Positions 1-8,457 of a stretch of DNA of 64,000 nt are shown here, piece after piece. The stretch is from Leifsonia sp. Root227 (GTDB lineage: Bacteria > Actinomycetota > Actinomycetes > Actinomycetales > Microbacteriaceae). A program made the position numbers and the translations under genes. The notes below the pieces were generated by a model. It was not told where the DNA came from. It ran no database searches and worked only from the letters and a program-made list of their open reading frames with translations. Positions within the stretch are counted from its first letter, which is position 1. Every line of letters starts with the position of its first letter. The DNA is taken from NCBI RefSeq assembly GCF_001428745.1, contig NZ_LMIO01000002.1, positions 953,533 to 1,017,532 of the forward strand, given 5' to 3'.

Positions 1-203
1 TCCCAGACCGGGAACACGACGTGCGCGCGCGCCAGCAGCCACAGCGCTGGCCAGAGCCAGCGCCGGGGCGTGCCGACAGCGTCGAACACGCCCCGGCCGA
101 AGCCGTGGCCGCCCTCCGGGATGGCGTCGAAGTACGCCTTCAGCCGCGGGTGCAACCCCTCGAAGGCGTCACCGAGCGCCACCCGGTACGGCGACGTCGT
201 CAC
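1..203 (-). CDS. DUF4166 domain protein, N-terminal fragment
   Basis: This is the first 67 codons of a gene that leaves the window at its left edge. A GTG start at 201-203 follows the DUF885 stop codon by 7 bases, so the two genes are probably co-transcribed. The visible protein begins MTTSPYRVALGDAFEGLHPR and continues through a Gly-rich stretch to RRWLWPALWLLARAHVVFPVWD. This pattern of YxxxLGxxFxxLHPxL followed by a Gly-containing segment and an Arg/Trp region resembles the start of DUF4166 domains, whose function is not known. No clear Shine-Dalgarno is visible, which fits translational coupling to the gene before it. The family call rests on a short fragment. Confidence 0.6.
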   Translation of the reverse strand, partial: MTTSPYRVALGDAFEGLHPRLKAYFDAIPEGGHGFGRGVFDAVGTPRRWLWPALWLLARAHVVFPVW

Positions 204-210
204 GCGATGC

Positions 211-1881
211 TCAGTCGAGCAGCGCCGACTTCAGGGTGTCGAGCCCGACACCGCCAATGTCGAGCGCCTTCTTGTGGAACGCCTTGATGTCGAACGACGC
301 GCCCTCGCGGCGGGCGTACTCGTCGCGCAACTGCTCCCAGATGCGCTGGCCGATCTTGTACGACGGCGCCTGCCCTGGCCAGCCGAGGTAGCGGTTGACC
401 TCGAACCGGACGAAGCCGTCGTTCATGTTGACGTTCTCGCCGAGGAACTGGAAGGCGTACTCGCCGGTCCACGGGCCGGAGCCGTCCGGCAACTGCTTCT
501 CGAGGTGCACGCCGATGTCGAGGACGACGCGCGCTGCGCGCATCCGCTGGCCGTCGAGCATCCCGAGCCTGTCGGCCGGGTCGTCGAGGTAGCCGAGCTG
601 CTCCATCAGGCGCTCCGCATAGAGCGCCCAGCCCTCCGCGTGGCCGGAGGTGCCCGCGATGCGGCGCCAAGAGTTGAGCTGCGCCTTGTTGTACGTGGCC
701 TGCGCGATCTGCAGGTGGTGTCCGGGGACGCCCTCGTGATACACCGTGGTCAGCTCGCGCCAGGTGTCGAACTCGGTGACGCCTTCCGGCACGCTCCACC
801 ACATCCGCCCCGCGCGGGCGAAGTCGTCGCTCGGGCCGGTGTAGTAGATGCCGCCCTCCTGGGTGGGGGCGATCATGCACTCGAGACGGCGGATCTCGGT
901 GGGGATGTCGAAGTGCGACTTGCCGAGCTCTTCGATGGCCCGGTCGCTGGTCTCCTGCATCCAGCGTTGCAGGGCGTCTGTGCCGTGCAGCTTGCGGCTG
1001 GCGTCGCCGTCGAGGAACTCGATGGCCTCGGCCACCGACGCGCCCGGCTTGATCTCGCGCGCGATCGACTCCTGCTCGGCCACCATACGAGCGAGTTCCT
1101 CGATGCCCCACTCGTACGTCTCGTCGAGGTCGACGGTGGCGCCGAGGAAGCTGCGGGAGGCGAGCGCGTAGAGCTCGCGGCCGACCGCATCCTTCTCCGG
1201 CGCGTGCTGAGCGAGCTCGTCCTTGAGGAATCCGGCGAGCTTGGCGTACGCAGCGGCCGACTCCTGCGCGCCGGCCGCGAGGTCGGACGAGAGCGAAGCG
1301 GGAAGCTCTGCGTCGCCCGCCTTGGCCCCCGCGGTGAACTCGTAGAAGAAGCCGGTGTCCGCGACCTGCTTGTTCGCCTGCGCGAGCACCTCGCGCACCT
1401 GCCTGATGGCGGGTACGTTGCCACTCGCGATGCCGCTGCGCAGCGTCTCGATGTAGCCGTCCATCGCTGCCGGGAGGTTGTGCAGGCGCTTGGCGACATT
1501 GGCCCAGTCCTCCTCCGTGTCGGTCGGGACCAGGTCGAAGATGTCGCGCAGCTCCTGGGCGGGAGAGGCGATCACGTTGAGGTCGCGCTGGTTGAAACCG
1601 GCCTCGTGCTTCTCGACGGTGAGCTGCAGGTCGCGCGTGAGGTCCATCTTGGTGACGCGGTCGATGTCGTCGACCGGCTCCGCCGCCTGGATCTTGGCCA
1701 GGGTCTCTCTGACCTTGCCGACGGCCTCCTCTGCCCCTGCTGGGGAGTAGTCGGCGTACTCGCCCTCCCGGCCTGGACGGCCGAGCCAGACGTGGAACTC
1801 CGGGTACAGCTCGAGTTGGGTGTCCACCCACTCCTCGGCGATCGTGTCGACCGGAGTGGGCGTGCGGTTTTCTTCTGTCAT
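211..1881 (-). CDS. DUF885 family predicted metallohydrolase
   Basis: The 556-residue protein belongs to the DUF885 family, thought to be zinc-dependent and distantly related to M32-type carboxypeptidases. The diagnostic motif HEGVPGHHLQ is at residues 382-391, followed by GHAEGWALYAE at about 413-423. These carry the His and Glu residues expected to hold the metal. There is no signal peptide, so the enzyme is probably cytoplasmic. The substrate is unknown. The ATG is preceded by a TAGGGT -10 box 6 bases upstream, suggesting a leaderless mRNA. A DUF4166 gene follows after 7 bases. The length is normal for the family and the gene looks intact. Confidence 0.88.
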   Translation of the reverse strand: MTEENRTPTPVDTIAEEWVDTQLELYPEFHVWLGRPGREGEYADYSPAGAEEAVGKVRETLAKIQAAEPVDDIDRVTKMDLTRDLQLTVEKHEAGFNQRDLNVIASPAQELRDIFDLVPTDTEEDWANVAKRLHNLPAAMDGYIETLRSGIASGNVPAIRQVREVLAQANKQVADTGFFYEFTAGAKAGDAELPASLSSDLAAGAQESAAAYAKLAGFLKDELAQHAPEKDAVGRELYALASRSFLGATVDLDETYEWGIEELARMVAEQESIAREIKPGASVAEAIEFLDGDASRKLHGTDALQRWMQETSDRAIEELGKSHFDIPTEIRRLECMIAPTQEGGIYYTGPSDDFARAGRMWWSVPEGVTEFDTWRELTTVYHEGVPGHHLQIAQATYNKAQLNSWRRIAGTSGHAEGWALYAERLMEQLGYLDDPADRLGMLDGQRMRAARVVLDIGVHLEKQLPDGSGPWTGEYAFQFLGENVNMNDGFVRFEVNRYLGWPGQAPSYKIGQRIWEQLRDEYARREGASFDIKAFHKKALDIGGVGLDTLKSALLD

Positions 1882-1887
1882 ACCTCG

Positions 1888-1893
1888 ACCCTA
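1888..1893 (-). promoter_or_regulatory. -10 box (TAGGGT) for leaderless DUF885 gene
   Basis: On the minus strand TAGGGT is followed by 6 bases and then the ATG at 1879-1881. That spacing would start transcription at or within a base of the start codon. No well-placed Shine-Dalgarno exists. The -35 region is not recognisable. This is inferred from spacing only. Confidence 0.5.
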
Positions 1894-1941
1894 TTGCGGC
1901 GGCTCGCCTCCGCACCATGCCCGAACCGGGGCGAGCGGTGG

Positions 1942-4614
1942 CTAGTGGGCCGCTGCGTCCCAGTTGGGGCCACGCCCGACCTGCACATCGAGCGGGACGC
2001 GGAGGTCGACGGCGTGCGTCATCCTGTCGCGGACGATGGCCTCGAGCGCGTCCCACTCGCCGGACGCGACCTCGAAGATCAGTTCGTCGTGCACCTGGAG
2101 GAGCATCCGGGAGGTGAGCTTCTGGTCGATGATGTCGCCGGCGATCCCGAGCATGGCGATCTTCATGATGTCGGCCGCCGAACCCTGGATGGGCGCGTTC
2201 AGCGCTGCGCGCTCCGCGTTGTCGCGGAGGACGCGGTTGGTGCTGGTGAGGTCGGCGAACGGGCGGCGGCGACCGAAGATGGTCTCGGTGTATCCGTCGA
2301 CGCGCGCCTGCTCGACCACGTTGCGCAGGTAGTCGCGGACGTTGCCGAAGCGCTCGAAGTAGTCGCTCATGAGCTGGCGGGCCTCCGCCGTCTCGATGCG
2401 GAGCTGCTTCGACAGCCCGAACGCGCTGAGCCCGTACGCGAGGCCGTACGACATCGCCTTGACCTTCGAGCGCATCGAGGAGGTGACCTCCTCCGGCGTC
2501 ACGCCGAAGATGCGGGCGCCGACGAAGCGGTGCAGGTCCTCCCCCGCGTTGAACGCCTCGATCAGCCCCGGATCCTCCGACAGGTGCGCCATGATGCGCA
2601 TCTCGATCTGCGAGTAGTCGGCGGTGAGCAGGGTCTCGAACTCCTCGCCGCTGCGGATCGCCGAGCGGATCTCGCGCCCCTCCTCCGTGCGCACCGGGAT
2701 GTTCTGCAGGTTCGGGTCGTTGGACGAGATGCGGCCCGTGCTGGTGCCGGTCTGGTCGTATGTCGTGTGTATGCGCCCGTCCGGCTCCACGGCGCGCTCC
2801 AGCGTCTCGACGATCTGCTTGAGCTTCGTCGCATCCCTGTGCTGCAGCAGCAGGCCGAGGAACGGGTGCGGGTTCTTCTCCTGCAGGTCGGCGAGCGACG
2901 CGGCGTCGGTGGAGAAGCCGGTCTTGGTGGACCGGGTCTTCGGCATCTGCAGCTCCTCGAACAGCACTTGCTGCAGCTGCTTGGGCGAGCCGAGGTTGAC
3001 CTCGTGCCCGATTTCGGCGTACGCCCTGGCGGCGTAATCGTTGGCCTTGTCGGTGAGCTCGCCGCGCAGGCGCGCGAGCACCTCGCTGTCGATGCTGACG
3101 CCGTTCAGTTCCATCTCGGCTAGCACGGCCACCAACGGCAGCTCGATGTCGTCGAGCACGGCGCGGGTGCCATCGTCGAGGGCGATCATCTGCGCCTCGG
3201 CCACACGGCGCATGTACCAGGCCTCCGTGGCAGGGCTGACCGCATCCGTGAGTGCCACGAGCTGGTTGGGGTCCGACACCGGCAGCGTCTCCCCCAGCAC
3301 CTCGTAGACCTGTTCGGCGAGCGACTGCGCCGCGGCGCCAGGACGCACGAGCCAGGAGGCAATGCTGGTGTCGAAGGCCAGACCGTCGACGATCAGGCCG
3401 GCACGGCTCATCGCCTTGAACTGGGGCTTGGCACGGAAGAAGTATTTGGGCGCGCTGCCGGCGAACCACTCCTCGAGCGCCTGGTAGTCCTTGCGTCCTG
3501 CCGCCCACGGCACGTAGACCGTGTCGTCGTCCGCCGCGAGCCCGAACCCGGTGATGCCGCCTGGACCGAGCTCCACCTGCACGCCGACCGCCGTGTCGTC
3601 CGCCGACGCCTTGGCCAGCCAGTTCGCCAACTCCTCGTCGACCATCGTTCGCACGGGAGGGATCTCGATCGCGCCGGTCTCGACGGCGGCACTGAAACCG
3701 GACGAGCCGTCGAGCTGCCCCTCCTCCGCCGCGGTCTTGAGCAGCCGGTCGAGCAGCGTCTTGAACTGCAGCTTGGCGAAGATGTCGCGCACGGCGTTCT
3801 CGTTGAGCGGGCGACGCTCCAGGTCCGCAGGGCCGACGGGGAGCTCGACATCGGTGAGGAGCTTGTTGAGGCGGCGGTTGCGCAGCGCGTTCTCCTGCTG
3901 GTCGCGCAGGTTCTGACCGACGACGCCCTTGATCTCATCGGCGTGGGCGAGGAGGTTCTCGACGGTGCCGTACTGCTGCACCCACTTGACGGCGGTCTTC
4001 TCGCCGACCTTGTCGATGCCGATCAGGTTGTCGCTGGTCTCGCCGACGAGGGCGGCGATCTCCGGATACTGGTGCGGCTCGATGCCGTAGCGCTCGCGGA
4101 CGGCCGCCGGATCGTAGATCTTGAGCTCCGAGACTCCGCGCACGTTCGGATAGAGCAGCGTGACGTCGTCGTTGACGAGCTGGATGGTGTCGCGGTCGCC
4201 GGAGACGATGAGCACGCGGTAGCCCTCCGCCGCACCCTTGGCGGACAGCGTGGCCAGGATGTCGTCCGCCTCGAAGTCCTCCTTGGCGATGGTGGTGATG
4301 TTCATCGCGTGCAGTGCCTCTTCGAGCAGCGGGATCTGTCCGACGAACTCCGACGGGGTCTCCCCGCGGGTGCCCTTGTACTCCGGGTACTCTCGCGTGC
4401 GGAACGAGTACCTCGAGATGTCGAACGCGACGGCGATGTGCGTCGGACGCTGCTGGGACAGCAGGTTGATGAGCATCGCGATGAAGCCGTGGATGGCGTT
4501 CGTGTGCTGGCCGTCGCGGTTGACGAAGCTGTCCACCGGGAGCGCGTAGAAGGCCCGGAATGCCAGCGAATGGCCGTCGATGATCAGGAGGGTAGGCTTT
4601 TCGGAGTCTGACAC
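1942..4614 (-). CDS. polA: DNA polymerase I
   Basis: This 890-residue polymerase repairs DNA and removes RNA primers. A 5' nuclease domain fills about residues 1-290, a 3'-5' exonuclease-like domain about 320-500, and the family A polymerase domain the rest. Polymerase motif A DYSQIE is at 666-671, motif B KVKAMSYGLAYG at 717-728 and motif C VHDE at 841-844. The proofreading domain lacks its acidic catalytic residues: the usual DxE of Exo I reads VGVQVELG (343-350), and the Exo II region (KPQFKAM) lacks the expected Asp. An inactive proofreading domain is usual in actinobacterial Pol I. A GTG start (4612-4614) follows a TAGGCT box by 6 bases, so the mRNA is probably leaderless. Confidence 0.97.
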   Translation of the reverse strand: MSDSEKPTLLIIDGHSLAFRAFYALPVDSFVNRDGQHTNAIHGFIAMLINLLSQQRPTHIAVAFDISRYSFRTREYPEYKGTRGETPSEFVGQIPLLEEALHAMNITTIAKEDFEADDILATLSAKGAAEGYRVLIVSGDRDTIQLVNDDVTLLYPNVRGVSELKIYDPAAVRERYGIEPHQYPEIAALVGETSDNLIGIDKVGEKTAVKWVQQYGTVENLLAHADEIKGVVGQNLRDQQENALRNRRLNKLLTDVELPVGPADLERRPLNENAVRDIFAKLQFKTLLDRLLKTAAEEGQLDGSSGFSAAVETGAIEIPPVRTMVDEELANWLAKASADDTAVGVQVELGPGGITGFGLAADDDTVYVPWAAGRKDYQALEEWFAGSAPKYFFRAKPQFKAMSRAGLIVDGLAFDTSIASWLVRPGAAAQSLAEQVYEVLGETLPVSDPNQLVALTDAVSPATEAWYMRRVAEAQMIALDDGTRAVLDDIELPLVAVLAEMELNGVSIDSEVLARLRGELTDKANDYAARAYAEIGHEVNLGSPKQLQQVLFEELQMPKTRSTKTGFSTDAASLADLQEKNPHPFLGLLLQHRDATKLKQIVETLERAVEPDGRIHTTYDQTGTSTGRISSNDPNLQNIPVRTEEGREIRSAIRSGEEFETLLTADYSQIEMRIMAHLSEDPGLIEAFNAGEDLHRFVGARIFGVTPEEVTSSMRSKVKAMSYGLAYGLSAFGLSKQLRIETAEARQLMSDYFERFGNVRDYLRNVVEQARVDGYTETIFGRRRPFADLTSTNRVLRDNAERAALNAPIQGSAADIMKIAMLGIAGDIIDQKLTSRMLLQVHDELIFEVASGEWDALEAIVRDRMTHAVDLRVPLDVQVGRGPNWDAAAH

Positions 4615-4620
4615 CAGGAC

Positions 4621-4626
4621 AGCCTA
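4621..4626 (-). promoter_or_regulatory. -10 box (TAGGCT) for leaderless polA
   Basis: Minus-strand TAGGCT, then 6 bases, then the polA GTG. No Shine-Dalgarno lies between them. The same hexamer occurs before pdtaR, rpe and aroQ in this window. The -35 region is not clear. Confidence 0.5.
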
Positions 4627-4681
4627 CAAGGCACCTGTGACACCCAGACTCCCCGACCGACGAAGGTGAGAAAGGCCGCCG

Positions 4682-5086
4682 ATGACCGAGGACGCGCTCG
4701 CATACGTGAACCAGAGAGGACTCGGCAAACTGGCCGAGAAGATGGGGATCGAGATGCTCGAATTCACCATCGAACGGGCCGTGGCCAGGATGCCCGTCGA
4801 GGGCAACCAGCAGCCGGCCGACCTCCTCCATGGCGGTGCGTACGTAGTGCTCGGCGAGTCGCTCGGGTCGATGTCCGCCAACCTGCACGCCGGCGCCGAC
4901 CGGCTCGCTGTCGGAATCGAGATCAACGCGACGCACACCCGCTCTGCGACGAGCGGCTATGTCACCGGCGTGTGCACCCCCATCCACCTGGGGCGCACGC
5001 TGACGACGCACGAGATCGCCGTCACAGACGATCAGGGCCGCCGCTGCTCGACCATCAGGATCACGAACCTGATCAAGGATCGCTGA
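4682..5086 (+). CDS. PaaI/MenI-type hotdog acyl-CoA thioesterase
   Basis: The 134-residue protein is a single hotdog-fold domain. The segment GNQQPADLLHGGAYVVLGESLGS matches the core of the PaaI/YdiI/MenI group: an LHGG turn, then a helix with the catalytic Glu in VVLxES. These enzymes hydrolyse aryl- or acyl-CoA thioesters. Members include 1,4-dihydroxy-2-naphthoyl-CoA thioesterase of menaquinone synthesis and the phenylacetate pathway enzyme. The sequence alone does not tell which substrate applies, and no menaquinone or phenylacetate genes are nearby. A Shine-Dalgarno (GAGAAAGG) lies 8 bases before the ATG. The gene is divergent from polA, and a strong hairpin follows its stop. Confidence 0.88.
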   Translation: MTEDALAYVNQRGLGKLAEKMGIEMLEFTIERAVARMPVEGNQQPADLLHGGAYVVLGESLGSMSANLHAGADRLAVGIEINATHTRSATSGYVTGVCTPIHLGRTLTTHEIAVTDDQGRRCSTIRITNLIKDR

Positions 5087-5106
5087 GGCGCAGCCACGGG
5101 ATGCAC

Positions 5107-5140
5107 GAAGCGCGGCCGGGATTCCTCCCGGCCGCGCTTC
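5107..5140. terminator. bidirectional hairpin terminator
   Basis: A perfect 14-bp stem (5107-5120 pairing with 5127-5140) closes a 6-base loop. It lies between the converging thioesterase and pdtaR genes and could end transcription from both sides. No long T run follows, as is common in such GC-rich genomes. Confidence 0.85.
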
Positions 5141-5159
5141 TGCTTCGTCTGGGGTGCTG

Positions 5160-5765
5160 CTACTTCTTGGGCGCGAGCTGTTCGATGATCGCCTGGGCGA
5201 CATCGTGCATCGTGAGACGGCGATCCATCGACGCCTTCTGGATCCAGCGGAACGCCTCAGGCTCGGTGAGGCCCATCTTCTCGTTGAGCAGACCCTTGGC
5301 CCTGTCGACGAGCTTGCGGGTCTCGAAGCGCTCGACCATGTCGGACACCTCGGCTTCGAGGGCGATGATCTGGGCGTAGCGGGCGAGGGCGATCTCGATG
5401 GCGGGGAGGAGGTCGTTCGGCGTGAACGGCTTGACGACGTACGCGAGTGCTCCCGCCTCCGTCGCCCGCTCGACGAGCTCCTTCTGGCTGAACGCGGTGA
5501 GGAGCACGACAGGGGCGATGTGCCCCTTGGAGAGGCGCTCTGCCGCGGAGATGCCGTCGAGCTGGGGCATCTTGACGTCCATGATCACCAGGTCGGGGCG
5601 CAGCTCGGTGGCGAGCGCGACGGCGGTCTCGCCGTCTCCGGCCTCGCCGACGACCTCGAATCCGTTGTCACGGAGGATCTCGACGATGTCGAGCCGGATG
5701 AGGGATTCGTCTTCGGCGACGACGACGCGCCGTGGTGCGGTGGGAGTTGCTTCCTGGTCAGTCAC
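5160..5765 (-). CDS. pdtaR: ANTAR-domain response regulator, PdtaR-like
   Basis: A receiver domain (about residues 10-125) is joined to an ANTAR RNA-binding domain (about 135-195). With the GTG start chosen here the phospho-acceptor is D63 in IMDVKMP. The conserved Thr is in LLTAFS and the Lys in YVVKPFTP. The ANTAR part contains RKLVDRAKGLLNEKMGLTEPEAFRWIQ, the usual core. In mycobacteria PdtaR is phosphorylated by the histidine kinase PdtaS and binds dual-hairpin leader RNAs to prevent early transcription termination. No pdtaS is in view. I preferred GTG at 5765 because a TAGGCT box lies 7 bases upstream; a TTG two codons earlier is also possible. Confidence 0.93.
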   Translation of the reverse strand: MTDQEATPTAPRRVVVAEDESLIRLDIVEILRDNGFEVVGEAGDGETAVALATELRPDLVIMDVKMPQLDGISAAERLSKGHIAPVVLLTAFSQKELVERATEAGALAYVVKPFTPNDLLPAIEIALARYAQIIALEAEVSDMVERFETRKLVDRAKGLLNEKMGLTEPEAFRWIQKASMDRRLTMHDVAQAIIEQLAPKK

Positions 5766-5772
5766 GGACAAA

Positions 5773-5778
5773 AGCCTA
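5773..5778 (-). promoter_or_regulatory. -10 box (TAGGCT) for leaderless pdtaR
   Basis: Minus-strand TAGGCT is followed by 7 bases and the GTG at 5763-5765. This spacing favours that GTG over the upstream TTG, which would lie only about one base from the box. Confidence 0.45.
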
Positions 5779-5803
5779 CGGTATTGTTCAGGTGTTGTTG
5801 TGC

Positions 5804-5886
5804 GCCGGTGTGGCGGAATGGCAGACGCGGAGCACTCAAAATGCTTTGTCCGAGAGGGCGTGTGGGTTCGAGTCCCACCACCGGCA
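5804..5886 (+). tRNA. tRNA-Leu (anticodon CAA)
   Basis: The acceptor arm GCCGGTG (5804-5810) pairs with CACCGGC (5879-5885), and the discriminator base is A5886. The T arm is GTGGG-TTCGAGT-CCCAC. The anticodon stem GAGCA/TGCTT encloses the loop CTCAAAA with anticodon CAA, reading UUG codons. The long variable arm is typical of tRNA-Leu. The 3' CCA is not encoded. No partial repeat of the tRNA 3' end was noticed nearby, so nothing suggests an integrated element here. Confidence 0.97.
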
Positions 5887-6013
5887 CAACCAGAATCCCC
5901 GCCGATTCCTGTCCCCCAATGTGGGCCAGTCAGCGCGTGTGGGGTGTGCCCCGGCCGATACTGAATTAGTCTGCCTTGGACCGCACCGACAGGCGGTCAG
6001 GGGAGAAACAACC

Positions 6014-8005
6014 ATGCGTTCCAGGCTCAAGGTCGGCCTCGCCACGACCTTCACACTCGTGACGGCGGTCGGTCTCGTCGTGGCTGGAGCACAGCTCCCC
6101 GCCACGGCGGCGCCAGAGCCGACGTCGACTCCGACACCCACCTCCACATCGACTGAGGCACCGGATGCGTCGCCGAGCGCGACTCCGACCGCCGACCCGT
6201 CCGCGACGCCGACACCGTCGACGACCCCTGCCCCGACCCCCGCACCGGATGCGAGCGCCCCCGCAGCGCCCGCCCCCACCGCAGCGGCACCGGACGCATC
6301 CGTCGGCGCCGACCCGACGCTCGCCGAGATGAACCAGACCGGCAACCACACGATGGGCTCGACCTTCTCGCTCAGCGGGGCCGCGGCGGACGCCGCCATC
6401 GGCAACAACGCGGCGAGCCAGTCAGCGGCCCGCACGTTCAGCTCAGCGGCCACCACCTTCCCGCCCGGCGTCCGCGGTCTCGACGTCAGCGGATGGCAGA
6501 CCAACATCAACTGGAACCAGGTCTGGGCGGACGGCGGTCGCTTCGCGTACATCAAGGCCACGGAGTCGCTCGACTACAAGAGCAGCCAGTTCTCCAGCCA
6601 GTACAGCGGCGCATACAACGTCGGCATCATCCGCGGCGCGTACCACTTCGCAACGCCGAACACCTCCTCTGGAGCCGCGCAGGCCCGCTACTTCGTCCAG
6701 AACGGCGGCGGCTGGTCCGCCGACGGCCGCACGCTTCCACCTCTGCTCGACATCGAGTTCAACCCGTACGGCGGCAGCAACACCTGCTGGGGCCTCAGCG
6801 CACCGCAGATGGTCGCCTGGGTCGCCGACTTCGTGAACACGGTCACCTCGATGACCGGCATCGCCCCTGCGATCTACACCAACACCAACTGGTGGAACCT
6901 CTGCACCGGCGGAAGTGCAGCGTTCGGCGCGTACCCGCTCTTCGTCGCCAACTACTCCAACATCAGCACCCCTCCGCTTCCGCCTGGGTGGGGCGCATAC
7001 ACGATCTGGCAGTTCGCGAACGGCGTCGGCCCGTTCCCCGGCGACCAGGACGTCTTCAACGGGTCGATGAACGACCTGCAGGCGTTCGCCCTCGGAAACC
7101 GGCTCGCCGGATCGGACGCGTTCGGCACCAGTGCCGCGCTCTCCTCCACCTTCTCCCCCGGCGTGCCCGTCGCGTACGTCGCGTCCGGCTACAACTATGC
7201 GGATGCGCTTGCCGGCGGCCCAGCGGCCGGTAAGCAGAAGGGACCGGTGCTGCTCGTCCAGCCGTACGGTGTTCCCGACGTGATCGCGACAGAGCTGAAA
7301 CGCCTGAGACCGGCCCGCATCGTGGTGCTCGGCGGTCCGTCGGCGGTCTCGGACGCCACGGTGGCAACGCTCAGCGCTTACACCTCTGGCGGCGTCACCC
7401 GGCTGGCCGGCTCCGATCGGTTCGAGACAAGCGTCGCAGTCTCGAAGAGCGCGTTCGGAGCGAACCCGTCCGTCGCGTACATTGCGACAGGGATGAACTT
7501 CCCTGACGCCCTGACCGGCGCATCCGTCGCCGCCGGAACCGCGCACAGCGGACCTTTGCTGCTGGTGACGAGCGTGAGCATCCCGCCCAGCGTCTCCGCC
7601 GAACTGCAGCGACTGCGCCCTGGCCGGATCGTCGTGCTCGGCGGAACGGACGCGATCAACGCCTCCGTCATGTCGCGGCTCTCGTCGTACACGTCCGGCT
7701 CCGTCACCCGCCTCTCCGGCGACGACCGATACATCACCAGCGCCAAGGTGTCGCAGGCGAACTTCTCGCCAGGGGTCGCAGCAGCGTACGTCGCTGTCGG
7801 CACCAACTTCCCGGATGCGCTCTCCGGCGCGCCGGTGGCCGGGATCGCGAACGCTCCGGTGCTGCTCACCCAGTCCACGGCCATCCCGCAGTCGATCACC
7901 GCTGAGCTGAGTCGTCTCAAGCCGAAGAAGATCGTCATCCTGGGCGGCACGGCCGCCGTGAGCGCTGCCGTGGCAGCGCAGCTGAACGGCTACGTGGTCA
8001 AGTAG
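6014..8005 (+). CDS. secreted GH25 muramidase with three cell-wall-binding repeats
   Basis: The 663-residue protein starts at an ATG preceded by GGGGAGAA. It has a signal peptide (about 1-32, ending ATAAPEP), a Pro/Thr/Ser/Ala linker to about residue 105, then a GH25 lysozyme domain (about 152-365). Catalytic residues are D157 in GLDVSGWQ and the pair D246 and E248 in LLDIEFN. The C-terminal part (about 364-663) is three copies of cell-wall-binding repeat 2 (PF04122 type), each with a DAL(A/S/T)G motif and an IVVLGG strand. It probably cleaves peptidoglycan outside the cell while bound to wall polymer. Roles in wall turnover or in attack on other cells cannot be separated from sequence. Confidence 0.93.
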   Translation: MRSRLKVGLATTFTLVTAVGLVVAGAQLPATAAPEPTSTPTPTSTSTEAPDASPSATPTADPSATPTPSTTPAPTPAPDASAPAAPAPTAAAPDASVGADPTLAEMNQTGNHTMGSTFSLSGAAADAAIGNNAASQSAARTFSSAATTFPPGVRGLDVSGWQTNINWNQVWADGGRFAYIKATESLDYKSSQFSSQYSGAYNVGIIRGAYHFATPNTSSGAAQARYFVQNGGGWSADGRTLPPLLDIEFNPYGGSNTCWGLSAPQMVAWVADFVNTVTSMTGIAPAIYTNTNWWNLCTGGSAAFGAYPLFVANYSNISTPPLPPGWGAYTIWQFANGVGPFPGDQDVFNGSMNDLQAFALGNRLAGSDAFGTSAALSSTFSPGVPVAYVASGYNYADALAGGPAAGKQKGPVLLVQPYGVPDVIATELKRLRPARIVVLGGPSAVSDATVATLSAYTSGGVTRLAGSDRFETSVAVSKSAFGANPSVAYIATGMNFPDALTGASVAAGTAHSGPLLLVTSVSIPPSVSAELQRLRPGRIVVLGGTDAINASVMSRLSSYTSGSVTRLSGDDRYITSAKVSQANFSPGVAAAYVAVGTNFPDALSGAPVAGIANAPVLLTQSTAIPQSITAELSRLKPKKIVILGGTAAVSAAVAAQLNGYVVK

Positions 8006-8020
8006 CCTGGCCGGCCGGAC

Positions 8021-8422
8021 TCACAGCGCGCGCACGCGATTGTTGCGGGCGTCGTGCGTGAGTTCGGCCAGGCCGAGGGCTTCCAGGAGCGGCGGGAGGT
8101 ACATTCCGAACCGTCCACGGTAGCCCGTGCGGAGTCCGTACCAGCCGCCGACGGGGTTGGCCTCCGAGCGTCCCCACGCTTCGACCGATCCCTCGGCGGC
8201 GTCCTTCTGCTCGTCCGCGGCGCCGAGCGGCACCCAGTCGCCCTGCTCGCGCAGCCACGCGGCGAGGTCGTCGATCGCGCTCAGGTGATACCGCAGGCTG
8301 GTGGAGCCGACCTGGCAGACCAGCGCGGGTGGGTCGGCGTCCTCGTCGCGCCACATGCTGTACTCGCTCGACCCCGGCGCCGTCTTCAGCACCCACGGGT
8401 CTGCCTTCGTTCCGTCGCTCAT
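8021..8422 (-). CDS. conserved hypothetical protein
   Basis: The 133-residue soluble protein starts at ATG 8420-8422, giving MSDGTKADPW. It has no signal peptide or membrane segment. Noticeable stretches are PPALVCQVGSTSLRYHL, LAAWLREQGDWVPLG and NPVGGWYGLRTGYRGRFG, then a Leu-rich C-terminal segment. The pattern suggests a small folded domain rather than a shadow frame, and third codon positions are GC-rich. I do not recognise a characterised family; it may belong to an actinobacterial DUF. It lies 35 bases downstream of the zinc-finger gene at 8458 and is probably transcribed with it. Confidence 0.8.
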   Translation of the reverse strand: MSDGTKADPWVLKTAPGSSEYSMWRDEDADPPALVCQVGSTSLRYHLSAIDDLAAWLREQGDWVPLGAADEQKDAAEGSVEAWGRSEANPVGGWYGLRTGYRGRFGMYLPPLLEALGLAELTHDARNNRVRAL

Positions 8423-8457
8423 CTGCTCAGTATGGCGCTGGATGCGGTCGTATGGCG

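Noticed and set aside
70..3123. Plus-strand frame of 1017 codons opposite the DUF885 gene and polA
   Set aside because: It is antisense to two well-supported genes. Its translation is rich in Arg, Val, Asp and Leu with no family motif, as expected for the mirror frame of GC-rich coding DNA.
200..3508. Minus-strand frame of 1102 codons crossing DUF885 and polA
   Set aside because: It is a shifted frame of the real genes, dominated by Arg and Gly, and spans two independent genes.
5804..6013. tRNA-Leu as an attachment site for an integrated element
   Set aside because: I noticed no integrase, direct repeat of the tRNA 3' end, or composition change in the following genes.
7101..8002. CRISPR-like repetition in the muramidase gene
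   Set aside because: The repetition is of protein domains (CWB2 repeats), not of short identical DNA repeats with spacers.
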